Assembly (NCBI GenBank): GCA_016618085.1
Contig: JABLTG010000045.1
Location: 49,105-113,104, forward strand
Direction of reading: 5' to 3'
From: Neovahlkampfia damariscottae
Lineage: Eukaryota > Heterolobosea > Selenaionea > Neovahlkampfiida > Neovahlkampfiidae
DNA: 64,000 nt
The notes under the pieces were generated by a model, which was not told where the DNA came from, searched no databases, and was given only the letters and a program-made list of their open reading frames with translations. The position numbers and the translations under genes were made by a program. The stretch's first letter is position 1. Every line of letters starts with the position of its first letter. Shown here piece by piece: positions 36,078 to 48,063 of this stretch.

Positions 36078-37609
36078 ATGAACAATTTAACAAACGAAAA
36101 ACAAGAAGTTGTATCTGAAGAAATTGAACAAATCATCAAAGAGCTTTCATTGAATGAAATCAGAAATCAACCACAAGAAATAAATGAAAAGAAAATTGCC
36201 TTGGAAAAAGAATTTAATTCAACTTGCACAAAAGATTATAAAACTTTCATTCATTCATATCAAGACCATAAAAATATATTAGAATTAAAACAAGAAGAAA
36301 CGGATGATATATTAAATTCTTTGGATTCATTGAAAGAAAATTTAAATCAGTTCTCAACAAAATCCAATGAAATTAAAAAGAACAAAATAAACTCAATTTT
36401 ACAAAAGTATGACAAAATATCAACAATATTAGATGTAAATTCATTAGATTCAATTTTTAATTTTTTAGATTCCAAATGTATCTGAAATCTGTATTCGAAA
36501 CAAAATGTAAAAAAAAAACAACTAAACCAATGGTTTATAGGTACACAGAGTGTTTGGATATGAATGAATTTTTACTATTATATAAAAAGAAATCCCCAAA
36601 TGCTTTGAATTTTGTTGAAAATAAATCAATTGAGATTTTAATTCAACGATTGGTTCAGAATTTATCAGAAAATATTAATGTCCCAGATACATTGAAGATT
36701 ATAACTCATCTAAAAAGAATGTTTTCAAATCAAATCGAATTGGAAATTTTATTTCTCCAACAAAGATTAAAATACTATGATTTAGTTTGTCAACAACAAT
36801 TGAACATGAAAAACAATTATTCATATGTAAGTTGTATCATTTTAGCTTTTAATTTTAAAGTTAATGAATAAGATGGATATCTTAAAATCGGAAATTTTTT
36901 CTATCCAATTACAATTTGAATCTACGTTGATGAAATTGAACGAAATTGAAAAAAAAAGAAATAATTTTATTTTGTCATCTGCCATATTTCATATTATATT
37001 GCCATTTTTATTTGAATTCAAAGAATATTTGAAAGAAATTCAAGATGGGGAAGAAATTTTTAAATTATTGGAGAATTCAAATTTTGTTTGTCAAACTTTA
37101 TCAAAAATTGGAATTGATATCAAAAACTTATTTCATGATATTTTTTTGAATCGTATTTTTAATTTTTTTAAATTCGAAATTTTGGATTTTGCTGTTCAAC
37201 AATATTCTAATTCGTTGAAGTTGAATTGGAAAAAAAAATTATCTTCAAAGTTTGAAAAAGATTGAGTACTGATATTTTTAATTTAGATTCTTGATTATTT
37301 CAGAATTGACAAACAATATTTTAATTGGATTAAATGAATTACGGTTTGATTGGTTTTTAAATTCAATTTTTCATTAGAAAATGTGCTCCTTCCTCATTGG
37401 AAAATAAATTATTGAAAGAATTAAAAGAATTCTTCAAAATTATAGTGAAAGAAACAACAAATATTCAATATTCAAGTCAAAATGAATTCAAAGAATTTTT
37501 AGAAAATTTAAAAGAAACCTTGAATTTTCTTTTTGATTGCTTTAAAAAAATATATCCAAACATTTCAGAAATTGAAAATGATATTGATAATTTAATAAAA
37601 AATTTTTAG
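36078..37609 (+). CDS. COG8: Conserved oligomeric Golgi complex subunit 8
   Basis: Six exons (36078-36434, 36469-36506, 36541-36826, 36861-37249, 37287-37343, 37378-37609) give 452 residues, shorter than the animal protein (about 600). Removing two introns around a 38-nt exon recreates ILDIPNVSEICIRNKMYTEC, matching the IPxLMDTCVRNGYYEEAL block of COG8. INVPDTLKIITHLKRM and LIGLNELRKCAPSSL match later blocks. It tethers vesicles in retrograde Golgi transport. CCAAT lies about 20 bp before the ATG. Confidence 0.82.
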
Positions 37610-37613
37610 TTTT

Positions 37614-37904
37614 TTATTTTTTTTCATTTTTTTTTTCTTCTTGAGGTTCTTGATCATCGTCTGTAGCATCTTCAACGTCGTCGTCTCCAAATCCTATGAC
37701 GTCTCCAAATAAAATAGCTGTATCATCTTCGTCTGTATCTTTATCGTCTTCTTCTGGAAGAGCTTCGTCGTCTTCTTCGTTTTTTGCTTCAGATGATTTT
37801 GTTTCTGGTTTTGTGGTTTCTGTATTTTTGGAATCAGTTTTTTCTGCTGCCATAGCAATATATGCGAGAAGTAATAAGATTACAATAAGTAAAAATTTTT
37901 TCAT
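37614..37904 (-). CDS. Small acidic secretory-pathway protein
   Basis: This is an uninterrupted frame of 96 residues. The first 20 (MKKFLLIVILLLLAYIAMAA) form a classic signal peptide with an AMAA-type cleavage site. The mature part is dominated by Asp, Glu, Lys and Thr, with a central ILFGDVIGFGDDDV. It could bind calcium by charge or be a structural or luminal protein. No homologue is recognised. It ends 4 bp from the convergent COG8 stop. Confidence 0.65.
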   Translation of the reverse strand: MKKFLLIVILLLLAYIAMAAEKTDSKNTETTKPETKSSEAKNEEDDEALPEEDDKDTDEDDTAILFGDVIGFGDDDVEDATDDDQEPQEEKKNEKK

Positions 37905-38007
37905 TTCGTTCTTTTGTGATGATTTACAACTGAAAAAAAAACGTGCTTTGGTTTGATTGGTAAAAAATTTGTTTAGTTTTATTGGTTAATTTTTCAACTG
38001 AATTTTT

Positions 38008-38322
38008 TTATTTATTTAAAACAGATTTGTATTCTCGAATGGTATTTTCATTCAACCTTCTAATAGTTGAAAAAATTTTATAATTGTGATAGTACAAATC
38101 TGTTTTTGGATCTCTATAATTTGCTTCAAATCCTGTAATTGCGCAATAGTGTTTACTTGGATATTTTGATTCTTTCATTAAATCCTTATTCTCCTCTTCT
38201 AGAGTTATTTTTTCTAATTTTATTTTTTGTTTATATTTTTTGTTCTTGAAATTTAATTTATTCAAATCAAATGATTGTACAGATACAGGTACTTCTTCCT
38301 CTGAAGATTCTTCTTTCTTCAT
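38008..38322 (-). CDS. INO80C: INO80 complex subunit C (Ies6), YL1-C domain
   Basis: This intronless frame gives 104 residues from the ATG at 38322 (an upstream TTG is ignored). The C-terminal YL1 domain reads SKHYCAITGFEANYRDPKTD, then YYHNYKIFSTIRRL. Short length with a YL1-C domain and little else is typical of INO80C/Ies6, part of the INO80 chromatin remodeller that binds Arp5. VPS72/YL1 of SWR1 carries the same domain but is much longer. Confidence 0.85.
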   Translation of the reverse strand: MKKEESSEEEVPVSVQSFDLNKLNFKNKKYKQKIKLEKITLEEENKDLMKESKYPSKHYCAITGFEANYRDPKTDLYYHNYKIFSTIRRLNENTIREYKSVLNK

Positions 38323-38362
38323 CTCCAACAACTTTTTTTCAAAACAATTTTTTATTGGTTAA

Positions 38363-41300
38363 TTATTTTCTTCTCTTTTTCTTTGGACGTTCATCTTCTT
38401 CATCAGACAATTCTTTTCTTGAATCATGTTTGATAGCATCTTCTTCTAATTCATCCCAATCTTCACCTAATTCGTCATCAGACAATTCTCTTTCACCTGC
38501 AAATTCATCATCATCCTCGTCCTCTTCATCGGATTCAAAATCATCTTCAGAGTCAATTTTATGATCATCTTCTGATTCATCATCAATTTCTTCATCATCT
38601 GAAATATTAAATTCTTCATCATCTTCATCTTCAATATCATCAACTCCTTCTTCAATTTCAGGATTCAAAATTGAATTCCATCCATCTGTTCCCCAAGGTT
38701 CCCATTCAGTATCTTCTTTAATTGTTTTCATGATATTGTTCCAAACTAAATTTGTAATACCTTCAAAGTATTTCAATTCAGTTTCTGTCAACCAATCTTT
38801 AATCAAATCTAATTGAAAAACTGGAATTGCAGAGATATTAACAACAGGTTTTGAATAATCTTTAAATACTAATACCATATCAAAATTCTTCAAACCAAAT
38901 GAAACTCTTTCTAAATAAACCAATTCAATTTGATCTAAAGGAACAACAAAAAATGGTAATTCATTCAAACTCACTAAACAATTTACAGTTGGTACCAATT
39001 TAATTGCACTTCTGAATGGAGTCCCTGTGAATTCTAAATCTCTATATGGCATATCAAATTCCAAATCAGAAATTTCTTCAATTTTTTTTGAGAACGTATG
39101 AAACTCTAAAAAGTTTAAAAAAAATTAAATTTCAAAAACCTTTGTTTAACTTTTGTTTATATGCATTTTGTCTTTTTTCTTCATCCATTGATTCCCTATC
39201 AGACATATTTTTTCTACCTCTTCCAACTAATTGGTCAATTTCATCCATCACTTCAGAATAAAATTGAACATCAAATGTTTTCTTCTTTCCAATCATAATC
39301 TAAAAAAAAAGTTAATTTTTTTAATTTGGGATACTGGATGATATAAATGAAAATGAATCAATACAAAAGGATCAGTTTGGGTAGCAGGTTGATAAAATGA
39401 ATGTTGAACATTTTTATAAGTAATATCAATCACTTCATTTCTATTGGATATAAATCTCAAACCATTTTTATGAGCTTCAAGTTTTCCTATTGTTTTCTTT
39501 CCTTTCAAATTTGGTCTAACAACAACATCTCTGAGTCTTTGAACATTGACTTTTAATAATTCTAATTTTTCTTGTTGAATAATTCCTTGTTGTTCAATGA
39601 TATCTTTTTCTTTTTGAGTAACTTTCTTTTTCAAAGCGGTGATTAATTTATTCATTAAAATAATATTTTTTGGATCTTTTGATCGAATTGAAATTTCTTT
39701 TAAAAAAATGGAATCTGGAAATATTTTGGTTGGTGCATAAACTTGACCAATATTACCAAAATTTTTGAAATTAATTCTAAAATAAATGTATTCTCCTTCT
39801 TCTGATTTTGATACATTTTTAATGGATGCAATATGAAATGGTACATGATTTCCATTGATTGGTAAAAGAATAGTTTCGTTTTTATCATCAATTTCAATTC
39901 TATTGTTCTTTTTTTGTGGCATTTCACTAATTGAATCATATGAAAAAATTTCATTTTTGCCTAATGATTCGTCCAATGAATACTTATCACCTTTTTTTGC
40001 TTTTACAACTTTTGAATTTTTTGATTCTTCTCTCTTTTTTTTTAATAATTCTTCTTGTTGCTTTTTTCTTCTATTCTCAGCAAGATCTGTTTCTTTCTTT
40101 CTTTTAGATCCTTCTGCAAGGATATCATGTTTATCTAATTGAGTAACTTCTTCATTTAATTGTTCTTCTTCATCATCAATTGAATAAGAAACTTCTGCGT
40201 ATGCATATTCAACTCCTTTTGTCAATAATTCAATTTTTTCTTCTTGATTCATCAAGATTGTATCTGATAATGAAATTTTATATTTTCCAGGTTTTTCAAT
40301 TGAAATTGAAATTACAAAAACATTACCTTTCTGAATTTGATATTCATTGGTTTCATTGATTTCTAAGTTTTTTTCTTTCTTTTCTAAACCAATACCAAAT
40401 CCAATAGATTTTGAAAAAAATTTTAACATATCTTCATTTTCTTTTTTGATAAAATCAATTGTTTTTTCATAAATTTCGTTTAATTTCATGTTAATTTTGA
40501 TTGTTGAAAATATGAATTTATAAATTTTTTCCAACAAATGATAATCATCTTCTTGATCTTTTGATGCATCGATCATAAAAGTTCTTTCAATAATTGAACA
40601 ATATCCTTGATATTTTGTACCAAGTTTACAAATAATAGTATCAAATTTTAATGATTCTTCACTTGGAATTTCACTTGAATATTTTGAACCACTTTGAATT
40701 AAAGGTGGAAAACAAACATCAAAATTTTCATTTTGGATAACTTTTTCTTCAATCAAATCTGATAATTTTTTGTGTGTAATACTTTTGTCATTAACAATAA
40801 GTGATTCTAATTCAGGTTGAACAAAGTTTTTAATTGTCTTTGCAACAAAGTTTGAAGATTTCTTTATAAAATCAATTTCGTCATTTTGTTTGACTGAATA
40901 TAAGTCTTCTAAACTTTTTTGTAATGGTATCTTTTCAATACCATCAAGTTTTTTATACCATTCTGAAATGATTGATCCTTCTTTTTCTTCTTTCTTTTCT
41001 TGAGTCAACATTCCAATTTTTTTATTTTTTATTTCTTCTATCATTTTTTCAAATGTCTTATCATTATTTTCTGTTTTTTCAAAAACTTCAATTTCATAAT
41101 TTTCACACTTCAGTTCAGATAAAACTTTTGCTTTTTTTTTTCCGGTCAAAATGAATAACTTTTTTTTGGTGAAAAAGAAAATGGTATGCGAGAATTCATA
41201 ACCAGTTGACCAGATTTGAAATATTGAAGAATTTGAAATGGTATCCTCTACAGTTCCAACTTTGTGAATTTTTAATTTTTTTTTTTTTTTTTTTTTACCA

Positions 41301-41404
41301 GAGACTTCAAAACAATCAATATTTTTCCAAGCTGGAGAAGTCTCCCAGATTTTTAATAAATTTGGTATTCTTTGTTTAAAAACTTTAACGATACTTTCGT
41401 TCAT
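38363..41404 (-). CDS. SPT16: FACT histone chaperone large subunit
   Basis: Exons 41299-41404, 39335-41259, 39140-39299 and 38363-39105 give 977 residues. Order: inactive aminopeptidase-like N-domain (FGIGLEKKE, GKYKISLSDTIL), dimerisation domain, PH-like middle domain (GLRFISNRNEVIDITYKNV, HFHLYHPIMIGKKKTFDVQF, RDLEFTGTPFRS), then a long Asp/Glu tail that binds H2A-H2B, ending in KKKRRK. The first intron (41260-41298) is 39 nt with no in-frame stop, so its retention would add 13 mostly Lys residues. Only 40 bp separates its stop from the INO80C start. Confidence 0.95.
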
Positions 41405-41507
41405 CTTCAACTGTTTGTGCAATTGACCAATGAGTTGGTTTTTAAGCGGGTGAGTTTTTTATTGGTCAAAAAAAACAAGAAAAGCAAATCTTCCATTTTG
41501 TTCTCAT
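41405..41507. promoter_or_regulatory. Divergent promoter with CCAAT and ATTGG boxes
   Basis: CCAAT at 41427-41431 lies about 23 bp from the SPT16 start, and ATTGG at 41461-41465 about 43 bp from the proposed protease start at 41508. The boxes are in opposite orientation. Confidence 0.45.
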
Positions 41508-43684
41508 ATGGAGTTTTAATGAAGAAACAAAAAATGTTGTTGTGCAAAAAAAATTTGTCCCATCAAGAGATTTCATTGGATCAAACGTTTCAATTGGATT
41601 TGTTGGTAGTATGAATGAGTTTCTGAAGTATCAACAATCCAAACAAGTTGTTACAACACGCATGGGTCGTAGGAACGAAGACCATGGAGATAGAAGAATG
41701 ACAAGAAAATTCAATCGAAGAATCCAAAAATTTGATAAAAGTATCTCTGACGTAAAAAGAGAATATGAATTATTACATCCTTTACAAACAGGAAATACAA
41801 GAAATGATATATTCACAGAAAGAAATAAACACCTAAAAGAAAAAAGAATTCACAAAGATGATCTTGTAAAAGATTCAAGTGACAGTGAAAGTGAACAAGA
41901 AGAAGATGAAGATATCAAAGATGTTGATGAAGTATTAAAATCAACAGCAGAATTATTACCAAGAAGAATAAATTTTGTGAAAAGTAAAAAAGACAAAGAA
42001 AAGGAAAGTCATCAAAGCGATGAACCTTTCATTGAACCAATGCATCAATTATATGATAGGGAAAAGTTAGTAAAATTATTAAATTGGAAACAAGTCAATA
42101 GAATTGGATGTGGTTTGAATAATTTAGGAAACACATGTTTTTTAAATTCAGCATTACAATGTTTGATGTATGTTCCTTTGTTCAATAATTATTTGCAAAC
42201 AAGAACACCAATTCATTGTAAAAATTGAAAAAAAGTTTTTTAACGTTTGATAATAGCAAAAAACTTTTCACCTTTGGATTCTTTATTTGATTTGATTAAA
42301 AAATCAAAATCATCAACACATCCAATATCACCTTCTGAAATTGTTAGAAATCTTAAAAGTAAAAAATATTTGAAAATTGACTTTATTTTTTAGCTATTGG
42401 GAAACATTTTCGACTTGGAAGACAAGAAGATTCACAAGAATTTATTATTAACTTGATTGTAAATTGAAAAAAAAAAAATTGTTGTTAACATTTTACTTTC
42501 AGGATAAAATGGAGAATTCAATTTTATCAAAATTTAAGAATAAATTGGACAACAAAGTAAAAGAAACCAATGCAGTCAGACAAATTTTTGGTGGTTATTT
42601 TTTAAGTCAAGTTGAAACAGCAAGTGGTTATAAATCAAATACCTATGACTCTTTTGTTGATTTAAGTTTAAATATTCAAAATGTAAACTCAATCAAAAAA
42701 GCAATCAACAATTTTTCAAAACCGGATATTTTAAATAAAGAAAATAAGTACAAGAATCCAATAACTGATCAATATGAAAATGCAAAAAAATCAATTACCA
42801 TTTATAGAGCCCCATTAGTTTTAATTGTTAGCTTGAAAAGATTTTCGTATGATGGAAGAAAAATCAACAAATTCATTCAATTTGATGAAATATTGGAAAT
42901 AAAAGATCACTCAAAAGTTCAAAAATATTATTTGACTGGAATAGTTGTTCATTTAGGATCTACAAGAAATTCTGGACATTATATTTCATTTGTTAAGGGT
43001 TCAAATGGTGCTTGGTATGAAATGGATGATGAATGTGTGAATCAAATTTCTTTGAAGAAACTCTTATCTCAACATGCTTACATTTTATTTTATTCAAAAG
43101 TTGTAACTGATGATGAATTGAAACAACAAGAAACTAAAGAAGCTAAGATTAAAAAACAAGAGAAAGAAGATTCAAATAAGAAAATAGAAAATGTTTTATT
43201 TTATAAAAGTGAATCAAAAACGGATCAATCAGCATCACCTCTGAAAAAGGAATCAATAAATGTGACTCCTGCAAAAAAAGAAAAAAAAAAAAAGAGAAAA
43301 AGGAGTCATGAACAAGAAGAGGAAGAAAAATCATCAACACCTGAAAAAGTTCCAATGAATGGTGGAACAAATGGATCAGAAGAAAAATCAAAAAAGAAAA
43401 GAAAAAAAAGTGCTGAAGAATCAAAAATCAAAAGAAGTGAAGAAGATTTTGATGTCAATGATTTGGTGAATGATCGTTCAGAAACATCATGGGACAACGC
43501 AACAGTTATTCCTTCTCCGACCAATCTTTTCAGAAAGAAATCAAAACCAAAAAAAGATACTTGGGATATTGTTTATGATTTAGGAAAAAGAAAAAAAAAG
43601 AAAGAAAAAGTGGACATTGAAGAATGGAAAAAAGGAGGAAAAGAATTTCAAAAAGCATACGAAACAAAAAATAAATCAAAATAA
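41508..43684 (+). CDS. USP36/42-like ubiquitin-specific protease
   Basis: Exons 41508-41512, 41568-42217, 42257-42358, 42394-42458 and 42503-43684 give 667 residues. The 5-nt first exon is tentative; a start at 41611 keeps the same frame. The Cys box GLNNLGNTCFLNSALQCL and the His box RNSGHYISFVKG with WYEMDDE are intact. The Cys pairs of the usual zinc ribbon are not seen after FGGYFLSQVE. The tail has KKEKKKKRKRSHE-type basic clusters and ends WDIVYDLGKRKKKKEK, as in nucleolar USP36. Likely role: deubiquitination in the nucleolus. Confidence 0.85.
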
Positions 43685-43863
43685 AATTTTTAATACCAAA
43701 GAATACTAAATTTATTCAATCTTGTCAGCTTCTGGTTTACATCAGTCAATCTTTTGTTAAGTCTTTGTTTCTCTAATTGTCCAATGGTTTTAGTATTATA
43801 TTCAATTTATTTTATCCAATCAACTCCTTTTTCCGCTTCTTTTGTTTTGTCAGTCGTTCGTTC

Positions 43864-46800
43864 ATGGTGAAGGAGAAAACAAAAAAAACAAAAAATTCCT
43901 ATGAACCATATGAGAAGACGGAAAATAAAAATGGTAGTATCATCAATAGATTTACATCATTTCTTGCTTCTTTCCTTCCTGGATATGAAGAAAAAGATGA
44001 AAAAATTATAAACGAAAATTCAGAAGAAGAAAAAGATATCATAGAACAAGAAGATATTGATAGTCCAATTGTAAAAGACTCATTTACATTTGAAACTCCT
44101 CAAAAAGAAAATTCAAAAAACGAAAAAAAAAATTTGCAGCAAGTCACTCCTATTGATGTTGTAAGGACATTTTTAAGAAGAAAGCCAAATCAAAGAGAAG
44201 AAGATAATCAAACGAATTATGGCTCCGCTTTCAAACCACATACAAAAAAAGTTGTACAACAAAATCAAAAAAGAAGACAATTTTTATCTACACCTTCAAA
44301 TTATAACAGAACAAGAGAAACAAATCTACTTACACCAAAATCAACTTTTAGAAATTATTCAAGTTTGGAAACTTCTTCCTTTTCAGATTTAAAAAGAAAA
44401 AGAGAAGTTGACACAACTCCTTCATTCATTGAAACATCTTCAAAAAAGAAAAAAAAGACATTTTCAAAAGTTCAACAAGTTTCAAGTTCAACAAAACCTT
44501 CAGAAAATCAATTTCATTTTCAAACACCAACTTCTGGTAAAAAGAAATCTTTGGAATATAGTAACACAGCAAAAGAGATTTTAGATAGAATTGATAAATT
44601 ATCAACACCACTTTCAGATATTCATAAATTACCTTCAACACCACTTTCAGTTCGTTTAAGTTCATATGTTTCACGTAGAAAAAAAATTCAAAAAAAAGAA
44701 ACTGAAATTTCATCACCACCACCTCCAAATCAACCAATTCAATTAGATATTTCTGCAAACTTTAAAAAATCAGATTTAGCTACAGATATTAATATTTTCA
44801 GTACAAAAGAAAAAAAACCATATCAAAGAAAGAAAATTGAGAAAGAGGTTAGTGAACCTGTTATGGAAGAAATATTTCAACAAAAAGAAAAGGAATTAGG
44901 TTCTATTCCAAAATTAGATTCAAATACAACTTTTGTTTTTGGTGAAGAAGAAAAAACAGAAACACCAAAATCACCAACAAAACCAATTTCTTCTAATTTT
45001 GGACTTGATTTTAAAGAAACAGAAAAGAAAGAAAAGGATACAGCTCAAATATTGTTTGGAGATGAAGAAGAAGAAGAATCTGTATCAAAATCAAGAAAAC
45101 TTTCTTTTGATGAAGAAAAAGAAACAAAAAAACAAAAATTTGATTCATTTGCCACAAAAGAACCAGAAACATTAGCAGGTTCATTCAGTTTTGGTGAATC
45201 TGATAAAAAAGAAGAGAAACAAGTTCAAAAAAAAATATCTTTTGGAAGTTTTGGAACTAATGAAGAAGAAGAAAAAGAAGATAAAACTGAAGAAAAACCA
45301 AAATCTTTTGGAGGATTTTCATTTGGAGAAGAAAAAGAAAATGAAGAAAAACCATCATCATTTGGAAGTTTTTCATTTGGAACAATTGGCACAGAAGAAA
45401 AAGAAACAAAAGACACAAATGAAAAAGAAGAAGAAGAACCAAAAGTTTCATTTTCTGAAAAAACAGAGGAAAATGAAACTGAAGAAACAAAACCATCATT
45501 TAGTGGATTTTCATTTGATAAAACAACAGAAGATAAAGATAAAAAAATAGATTCTTTCAGTGTTGGTTCATTCTCTGTTAAATCAAAAACAGATGATAAT
45601 AAAGAAGAAGAAACCAAATCATTTACTGGATTTTCATTTGGAACAGAGAATAAAGATGAAGAGAAGAAGGAAGAAGAAGAAACAAAAGAAGAAACAAAAA
45701 CATCATTTGGAGGTTTCTCCTTTTCTACAGTTGATACCACTGAAAAGAAACAAGAAGAAAAAGAAGAGGAAAAAAAAGAAACACAATCATCTTTTGGTGT
45801 ATTTTCATTTGGTTCAGAAGAAAAAAAAGAAGAAAAAGAAGAAAAAAAAGAAACAACTGAAGAAGAGAGTAAACCTTCTTTTAGTGGATTTTCATTTGGA
45901 GGATCAACAACAGAATCAGAGAAAAAAGAAGAAGTTAAATCTTTCTCATTTGGTTCTGATGATAAAACAGAAACAACTGAAGTATTCAAATTTGGTGATA
46001 AAAAAGAAGAAGAAGAAAAACCATCATTTGGTGGATTCTCTTCAGAAGAGAAAAAAGAAGAAAAGAAAGATGAAAGCAAACCATCATTTGGATTTTCATT
46101 TGGAGCAGAAGAAAAAAAAGAAGAAGAAAAGAAAGAAACATTTTCTGGTTTTTCTTTTGGAGGAGCATCAACAACAGAATCAGAGAAAAAAGAGTCAACA
46201 CCATCTTTTGGAAGTATATCAACATCTTTTGATTTTGGTGGTAGTTCAGCTGCAAAAGAAGATGACGGAGTTTTTAAATTTGGATCTTCAACAACTGAAA
46301 ATAAAACTGATACAGCTGCTGCTGTGACATTTGGAGGTACTCCTTCTTTTGGAAGCACAACAGAGCCTACATCAACAACTAGTTTTGGTTTTCAATCAGA
46401 ACAACCTTCTTCTTCTACCACAGGATTTGGTTTTCAATCAGAGCAACCTAGTTCAGCAACTAGTTTTGGATTTCAAAATGAAACTTCATCAGCAACTGGT
46501 TTTGGACAAACAACAACACCAAGCAGTTTTGGAGGATTTGGTTCATCTGAACAAACAACACCAAGTTTTGGAGGTTTTTCTCAATCATCAGAACAACAAC
46601 AACCAAACTCAGTATCAAATTTTGGATTTCAATCTCAACCACAGTCAAATGATACATTCAAAGCTGGTTTTGGTGCATCTTTTGGTGGAGGAAATGATTT
46701 TGGAGGACAAAATTCATTTGCATTCAATCAACAACCTCAACATCAACAACAACCATCATTTCAAGCTGGATTTTCACCAGCAGGTTTTGGTGGTGCTCCA

Positions 46801-46899
46801 ACACCTTCAGGAGATAATCCATTTAATGCACAACCACAACAACAAAAAGCACAACCATCACATAGAAAACCAATGGTTAGAGCAAAAAGAAGAAAATAA
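43864..46899 (+). CDS. FG nucleoporin, NUP153/Nup1-like basket protein
   Basis: This single-exon frame gives 1011 residues from the ATG at 43864. Near residue 20, SIINRFTSFLASFLPGYEE looks like the amphipathic membrane-binding helix of Nup1/NUP153. Residues about 380-840 hold repeated FSFG/FGGFSF units spaced by Glu/Lys-rich linkers. Residues 840-980 hold FG repeats in Gln/Ser-rich, uncharged spacers. The C-terminus RKPMVRAKRRK matches the short basic end of Nup1/Nup136-type proteins. It probably lines the nuclear basket and binds karyopherins. Confidence 0.88.
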   Translation: MVKEKTKKTKNSYEPYEKTENKNGSIINRFTSFLASFLPGYEEKDEKIINENSEEEKDIIEQEDIDSPIVKDSFTFETPQKENSKNEKKNLQQVTPIDVVRTFLRRKPNQREEDNQTNYGSAFKPHTKKVVQQNQKRRQFLSTPSNYNRTRETNLLTPKSTFRNYSSLETSSFSDLKRKREVDTTPSFIETSSKKKKKTFSKVQQVSSSTKPSENQFHFQTPTSGKKKSLEYSNTAKEILDRIDKLSTPLSDIHKLPSTPLSVRLSSYVSRRKKIQKKETEISSPPPPNQPIQLDISANFKKSDLATDINIFSTKEKKPYQRKKIEKEVSEPVMEEIFQQKEKELGSIPKLDSNTTFVFGEEEKTETPKSPTKPISSNFGLDFKETEKKEKDTAQILFGDEEEEESVSKSRKLSFDEEKETKKQKFDSFATKEPETLAGSFSFGESDKKEEKQVQKKISFGSFGTNEEEEKEDKTEEKPKSFGGFSFGEEKENEEKPSSFGSFSFGTIGTEEKETKDTNEKEEEEPKVSFSEKTEENETEETKPSFSGFSFDKTTEDKDKKIDSFSVGSFSVKSKTDDNKEEETKSFTGFSFGTENKDEEKKEEEETKEETKTSFGGFSFSTVDTTEKKQEEKEEEKKETQSSFGVFSFGSEEKKEEKEEKKETTEEESKPSFSGFSFGGSTTESEKKEEVKSFSFGSDDKTETTEVFKFGDKKEEEEKPSFGGFSSEEKKEEKKDESKPSFGFSFGAEEKKEEEKKETFSGFSFGGASTTESEKKESTPSFGSISTSFDFGGSSAAKEDDGVFKFGSSTTENKTDTAAAVTFGGTPSFGSTTEPTSTTSFGFQSEQPSSSTTGFGFQSEQPSSATSFGFQNETSSATGFGQTTTPSSFGGFGSSEQTTPSFGGFSQSSEQQQPNSVSNFGFQSQPQSNDTFKAGFGASFGGGNDFGGQNSFAFNQQPQHQQQPSFQAGFSPAGFGGAPTPSGDNPFNAQPQQQKAQPSHRKPMVRAKRRK

Positions 46900-46921
46900 A
46901 ATTTTTAAATAAAACAAAGGT

Positions 46922-48063
46922 TTAACTTTTTTTGTTTTTAATTTGTGTATAAATGAATGTTGAAATACCAAATAATAAAGCCAAAATTAAACATAATCCA
47001 CCAATTACTAAATAACATACAGCCAAAAATATATTTTTTCCTCCAATCCATGATGTAGTCGTGATGATAAATCTTTTTTTACCATTAAAAGATGAAACAG
47101 GATAATCTTTGAAAAAATTTAAAAAAAAATGAAAATAATTACTTTGAACGATATCCATAACATAAGTACCAGCATTTAAAGGTTCACTTACAATTCTATA
47201 TAATTTTCTAAAATTTGGTAAAGCAGCTGTTCTCATCCAAACCATTAAATCAGTATCATTTGTTTGTGGAATAATATGTCCACTTTCATTATAGTATGAA
47301 TTTGGATAAGACATATAACCTGCAGCAGCTGGTTTAAATTTATATTGTCTATCAGAAAGCCAAGCAATTTCGTCTTTTGAGCATTTACTTGGTGATAAAG
47401 TTGGATTTGGTCCATTACAAATAACGGTTTCTGTAACTCCTGATTTCTTTTTTAAAACAAATGTATCTTTTCAAAATCAATTTTTTTTTTTTTTTACCGT
47501 TAAACATTGACCAAGCAATTAAACCACAAGGATTATAAAGTAAACTATCATTTGAAGCGACACCTGGATATCCTAAAATAGGTGTACAATCAGTTTGTAC
47601 ATTACTATATCCTCTACTAAGACCTTGAAGTTGATAATCATTTCTTGAGTTTGCATAACGACGATGATTTTGATAAAAATTATCCAAGTGATAATAAATA
47701 TAAATAGGTGGTTCCATTCTTGTCTCAACATTAAAACTGAATGAATATTTGCATTGTTTGCCTAAAGTCTTGATTGGATTTCCAAAAGTATCATTTTGGA
47801 AAGTCATAGCGCATGTATCTGTATAATCATGTGATATTTCTTGAACCTTTTTTTTTAAAAATTTTTTTTAGTTTTTTTTTTTTTAAATTTGTTACTCCTT
47901 GACTTGCCAACAAGATGAAGACTCCAAGTGGTGTAAATACAATAAAAATAATCAAAAATAAAGCGATAACCCAAGGAGGTGATAAAACAGGTTGCCATGC
48001 AGGCATTCTTTGTTGTGTAAACATGTTATCGAATGGTTTCTTTTTTTTAACCTCTGTGCTCAT
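46922..48063 (-). CDS. CDC50/TMEM30 flippase subunit
   Basis: Exons 47896-48063, 47498-47846, 47143-47466 and 46922-47106 give 341 residues. Two membrane spans flank a large lumenal domain: WVIALFLIIFIVFTPLGVFI near residue 31 and VCYLVIGGLCLILALLFGI near the end. LIAWSMFNDTFVLKK is restored by removing a 31-nt intron; NYPVSSFNGKK and TTTSWIGGKNIFL are family hallmarks. It is the beta subunit of P4-ATPase lipid flippases. N-glycosylation sequons (FNDT, YNES) occur in the lumenal part. Confidence 0.94.

Noticed and set aside
41521-41614. Alternative start of the USP gene at the ATG near 41519
   Set aside because: It is out of frame with the catalytic domain and would need an extra unsupported splice; 41508 or 41611 fit better.
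43777-43863. Upstream extension of the nucleoporin frame
   Set aside because: The first codon is TTG, the segment is hydrophobic and unlike the rest, and CCAAT boxes lie inside it.
45191-46912. Long Lys-, Leu- or Ser-rich frames in other phases of the nucleoporin gene
   Set aside because: They are shadows of the repetitive FG/Glu-Lys coding sequence, with no domains and no start context.
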